DNA from: Mycobacterium sp. DL
GTDB taxonomy: Bacteria > Actinomycetota > Actinomycetes > Mycobacteriales > Mycobacteriaceae
DNA: 64,000 nucleotides
Assembly (NCBI RefSeq): GCF_039729195.1
Contig: NZ_CP155796.1
Coordinates: 5,828,001 to 5,892,000, forward strand
Direction: 5' to 3'
In this document: positions 62,254 to 64,000 of the stretch, piece by piece
Layout of the letters: every line of letters begins with the position of its first letter
How positions within the stretch are numbered: the stretch's first letter is position 1
Position numbers and translations under genes: made by a program
The notes under the pieces: generated by a model
The model's input: only the letters and a program-made list of their open reading frames with translations
Database searches by the model: none
Told to the model about the DNA's origin: nothing

Positions 62254-63147
62254 CTACGGGCGGTCGGGCGACCAGTACTCCAGCATGTCGGCGAAGGTCT
62301 GGAAGGCCGGCGTGTTGACACCGTAGGTGGCCTCGAAGTGGATGCTCAGTGGGAAGCCGAGCGCGCCGACGCCGTCGATGACCCGTTTGTACAGATCGAG
62401 CATCAGCTTGCGCCGCAGATCCGGTTCGCTGCCCGCGAGTGTCCTCACGAACTCCTGCTCGGCGGCAACGGCCGCGTTCCCCGGGTCCTGGATCAGCCAG
62501 TTGATCAGGTTGACCTTGGTCTCGAGCTTGGGCACGAAGCCGAACGACAGCAGGATCTCCGGCCGGTGCTCGGTGGTCCTGGCGAACTCGGTGAGGAACT
62601 CGACGATCGTGTCCGAGTACAGCAACTGGGTCATGCCGTAGGTGGCGCCCCGGTTGCACTTGAACTCGAAGCGGCCCTGTTCACCGTCGCGCGTCGGGAT
62701 CAGGATGACGCCGCGGTTGCTGATGACGTTGTCGAACAGCGACAACGCATCGGTGGGCGCGACGCCGGAACCCTCCCCGTCGCTGAGGGTGCGCGGCACA
62801 CCGACGAACGCGATCCCGTCGAACCCGCTGTCGCCCAGTTCGGTCAGCCGAGACCGCAGCGTCGGTTCGTCCATGAACGCGGTGACCTGGGTGCACAGTC
62901 CGTTGATTCCCGGCAGCTCGGGCTTGATCATCGACCAGAACTCCAGGACATCGAGCTTCGGCTTCATCTCGATGGGCCGATCGTCGTCCTCTTCGATCAT
63001 CCCGGGGATCATCACGTGGCGGACTCTCCCGGCCAGGCCGGCTTCGGCCGAACACCGCAGCACCTTCTCGGCGTCCTCGAGTGCCCGCTCTCGGCCCTGT
63101 TCGACGTTCGGCGGCACCAATTCCAGAGCGATGGTGTTCAGGCTCAC
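62254..63147 (-). CDS. Mycobacterial-type methylenetetrahydrofolate reductase
   Basis: 297 residues from GTG 63147 (MSLNTIALELVPPNVEQGRE). It has the TIM-barrel outline of the mycobacterial MTHFR group (Rv2172c is about 301 residues): ALELVPPNVEQGRERALEDA, HVMIPGMIEEDDDRPIEMKP, GFDGIAFVGVPRTLSDGEGS, FEFKCNRGATYGMTQLLYSD, LLSFGFVPKLETKVNLINWL and SIHFEATYGVNTPAFQTFAD. It would reduce methylene-THF to methyl-THF for methionine synthesis. It differs strongly from E. coli MetF, so older annotation may list it as hypothetical. Confidence 0.85.
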   Translation of the reverse strand: MSLNTIALELVPPNVEQGRERALEDAEKVLRCSAEAGLAGRVRHVMIPGMIEEDDDRPIEMKPKLDVLEFWSMIKPELPGINGLCTQVTAFMDEPTLRSRLTELGDSGFDGIAFVGVPRTLSDGEGSGVAPTDALSLFDNVISNRGVILIPTRDGEQGRFEFKCNRGATYGMTQLLYSDTIVEFLTEFARTTEHRPEILLSFGFVPKLETKVNLINWLIQDPGNAAVAAEQEFVRTLAGSEPDLRRKLMLDLYKRVIDGVGALGFPLSIHFEATYGVNTPAFQTFADMLEYWSPDRP

Positions 63148-63324
63148 AGCGTTGCTCCACATCTGACATCGGATTGTCCGGCGATCGGCTGACATCGACC
63201 TCATCAGCCTCTTCCCCCGCCACCGGAGAGAAATCACCATACCGACCGGGCGGCTCCCGGGCCCACCGCGGACGACCCCTGGCGACACCACACCGGCGGG
63301 TGGGCTTTCATGGAACGGAGCCCT

Positions 63325-64000
63325 ATGAAGATTCTGCAGAGATTCACCACACCCAAAACCCTGGTGGCGACCCTGGCCGTCATCGGCCTCGCCGCGACCG
63401 GCTGCACCGGCGTCCAACCCGCCCCCGGCACCACCTCCGTGTCCACCCCGCGCCCGAGTTCCCCGTTCGACCCCACGACGACTCCGTCGCAACCCACCGG
63501 CCCACTGCTGGCTTACCGGGCGGCCGACGAGATCGGCCTCGTCGACGGAACAAGCGTGATCGCGACGGCTCCCGGCAGCTTCGAGGCCTCCAACGACCTG
63601 ATCACCACCGAAGACGGCCGGTTCGTGTTCGCGCGCACCACCGACAATCAGGTCGCCACACTGGACGTGGCCTCTCAGGAGGGGTCCACCCGGACGGTCC
63701 CGGTGGGCCCGGTGCTGGGAACCACCGGACCGAGCTCGATCGTCTGGTGGGAGCAGCCGAATCGGCTGATGCAGCTCGATCTGGCGGATCCGGACTCACA
63801 GCCCGCGCTGCTGCAGACGGTCGACCTGCCGCCGGTCGCCGGGGTGCGCCCCGGTGAGCCGCGGCTGATCGTCGCCCGTGGCGGCACTTCGGTCATCGCA
63901 CGCGTCGAAGCGCCGCCGTCTCCGTTCGGCGGCCCGGACACCCTCTACGCGGTGCGTGGTCCGGGGGCACCGGCACCACTCGGCCTGGCCGACGCGAACT
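63325..64000 (+). CDS. Lipoprotein with beta-propeller-like domain (3' end outside window)
   Basis: The frame from ATG 63325 is open to the window's end (225 codons seen). It begins MKILQRFTTPKTLVATLAVI with the lipobox LAATGC, then a Thr/Pro/Ser-rich linker. The mature part has repeated beta-strand blocks (GPLLAYRAADEIGLVDGTSV, EDGRFVFARTTDNQVATLDV, GSTRTVPVGPVLGTTGPSSI) suggestive of a beta-propeller surface protein. Function unknown. Confidence 0.75.
   Translation, partial: MKILQRFTTPKTLVATLAVIGLAATGCTGVQPAPGTTSVSTPRPSSPFDPTTTPSQPTGPLLAYRAADEIGLVDGTSVIATAPGSFEASNDLITTEDGRFVFARTTDNQVATLDVASQEGSTRTVPVGPVLGTTGPSSIVWWEQPNRLMQLDLADPDSQPALLQTVDLPPVAGVRPGEPRLIVARGGTSVIARVEAPPSPFGGPDTLYAVRGPGAPAPLGLADAN

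Overview
The window is chromosomal DNA of a high-GC mycobacterium, most likely a fast-growing Mycolicibacterium-type species. The evidence is a haemophore-like secreted protein, a PncA of the tuberculosis type, maltokinase with a GlgX-type enzyme, a GH65/HAD pair in the order of Rv3400-Rv3401, a 13E12-family DUF222/HNH gene, a mycobacterial-type methylenetetrahydrofolate reductase (Rv2172c-like), and many 4-bp stop/start overlaps (ATGA, GTGA). These assignments rest on reading the translated sequence; no database search was run.

The outstanding feature is a 10.87-kb integrated element (about 2102-12980) that splits an acyl-CoA synthetase gene. A Bxb1-like large serine integrase sits at its right end. 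A 9-bp core, CGAGGTCTC, is present at both junctions, and joining the flanks at one copy restores an intact ~539-codon fadD frame. Inside, almost every gene reads leftward: integrase, two unknown genes, an array of promoter-like repeats with TGTGA-N6-TCACA operators, a hairpin-rich leader, several very small genes, a two-winged-helix replication-type protein, scaffold, HK97-type capsid, HNH nuclease, P27-type small terminase, and two head-completion proteins. I see no large terminase, portal, protease, tail or lysis genes. It therefore looks like a capsid-encoding phage satellite of the M. tuberculosis phiRv1/phiRv2 size class, not a complete prophage.

Left flank and 14-26 kb: end of an MFS transporter, a PaiB-type FMN protein, a C39-like peptidase candidate coupled to the split fadD, an acyl-CoA dehydrogenase, a four-gene operon of two polytopic membrane proteins with a cupredoxin-like lipoprotein, pncA, a glycogen debranching enzyme, an SDR, maltokinase, a HugZ/DUF2470 protein and pyrE.

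26-47 kb: a four-gene ABC importer operon on the minus strand, a PPOX-class flavin/F420 protein, DMT and MHS transporters, the GH65 phosphorylase/HAD pair with a coiled-coil partner, an LLM oxidoreductase, a rhomboid protease, VOC and nitroreductase proteins, small secreted proteins, a serine hydrolase, a flavin oxidoreductase with a DUF1295 membrane reductase, glutaminyl cyclase, a zinc alcohol dehydrogenase and the DUF222/HNH gene.

47.9-57.1 kb: an apparent heteroaromatic catabolic locus. Two paralogous monooxygenases resembling 2,6-dihydroxypyridine 3-hydroxylase flank a cupin, followed upstream by an amidohydrolase and an SsuABC-type importer, with a divergent GAF/PucR-type activator. The right end carries an HrpA-type helicase, small VOC and membrane proteins, a mycobacterial-type MTHFR and the start of a lipoprotein gene.
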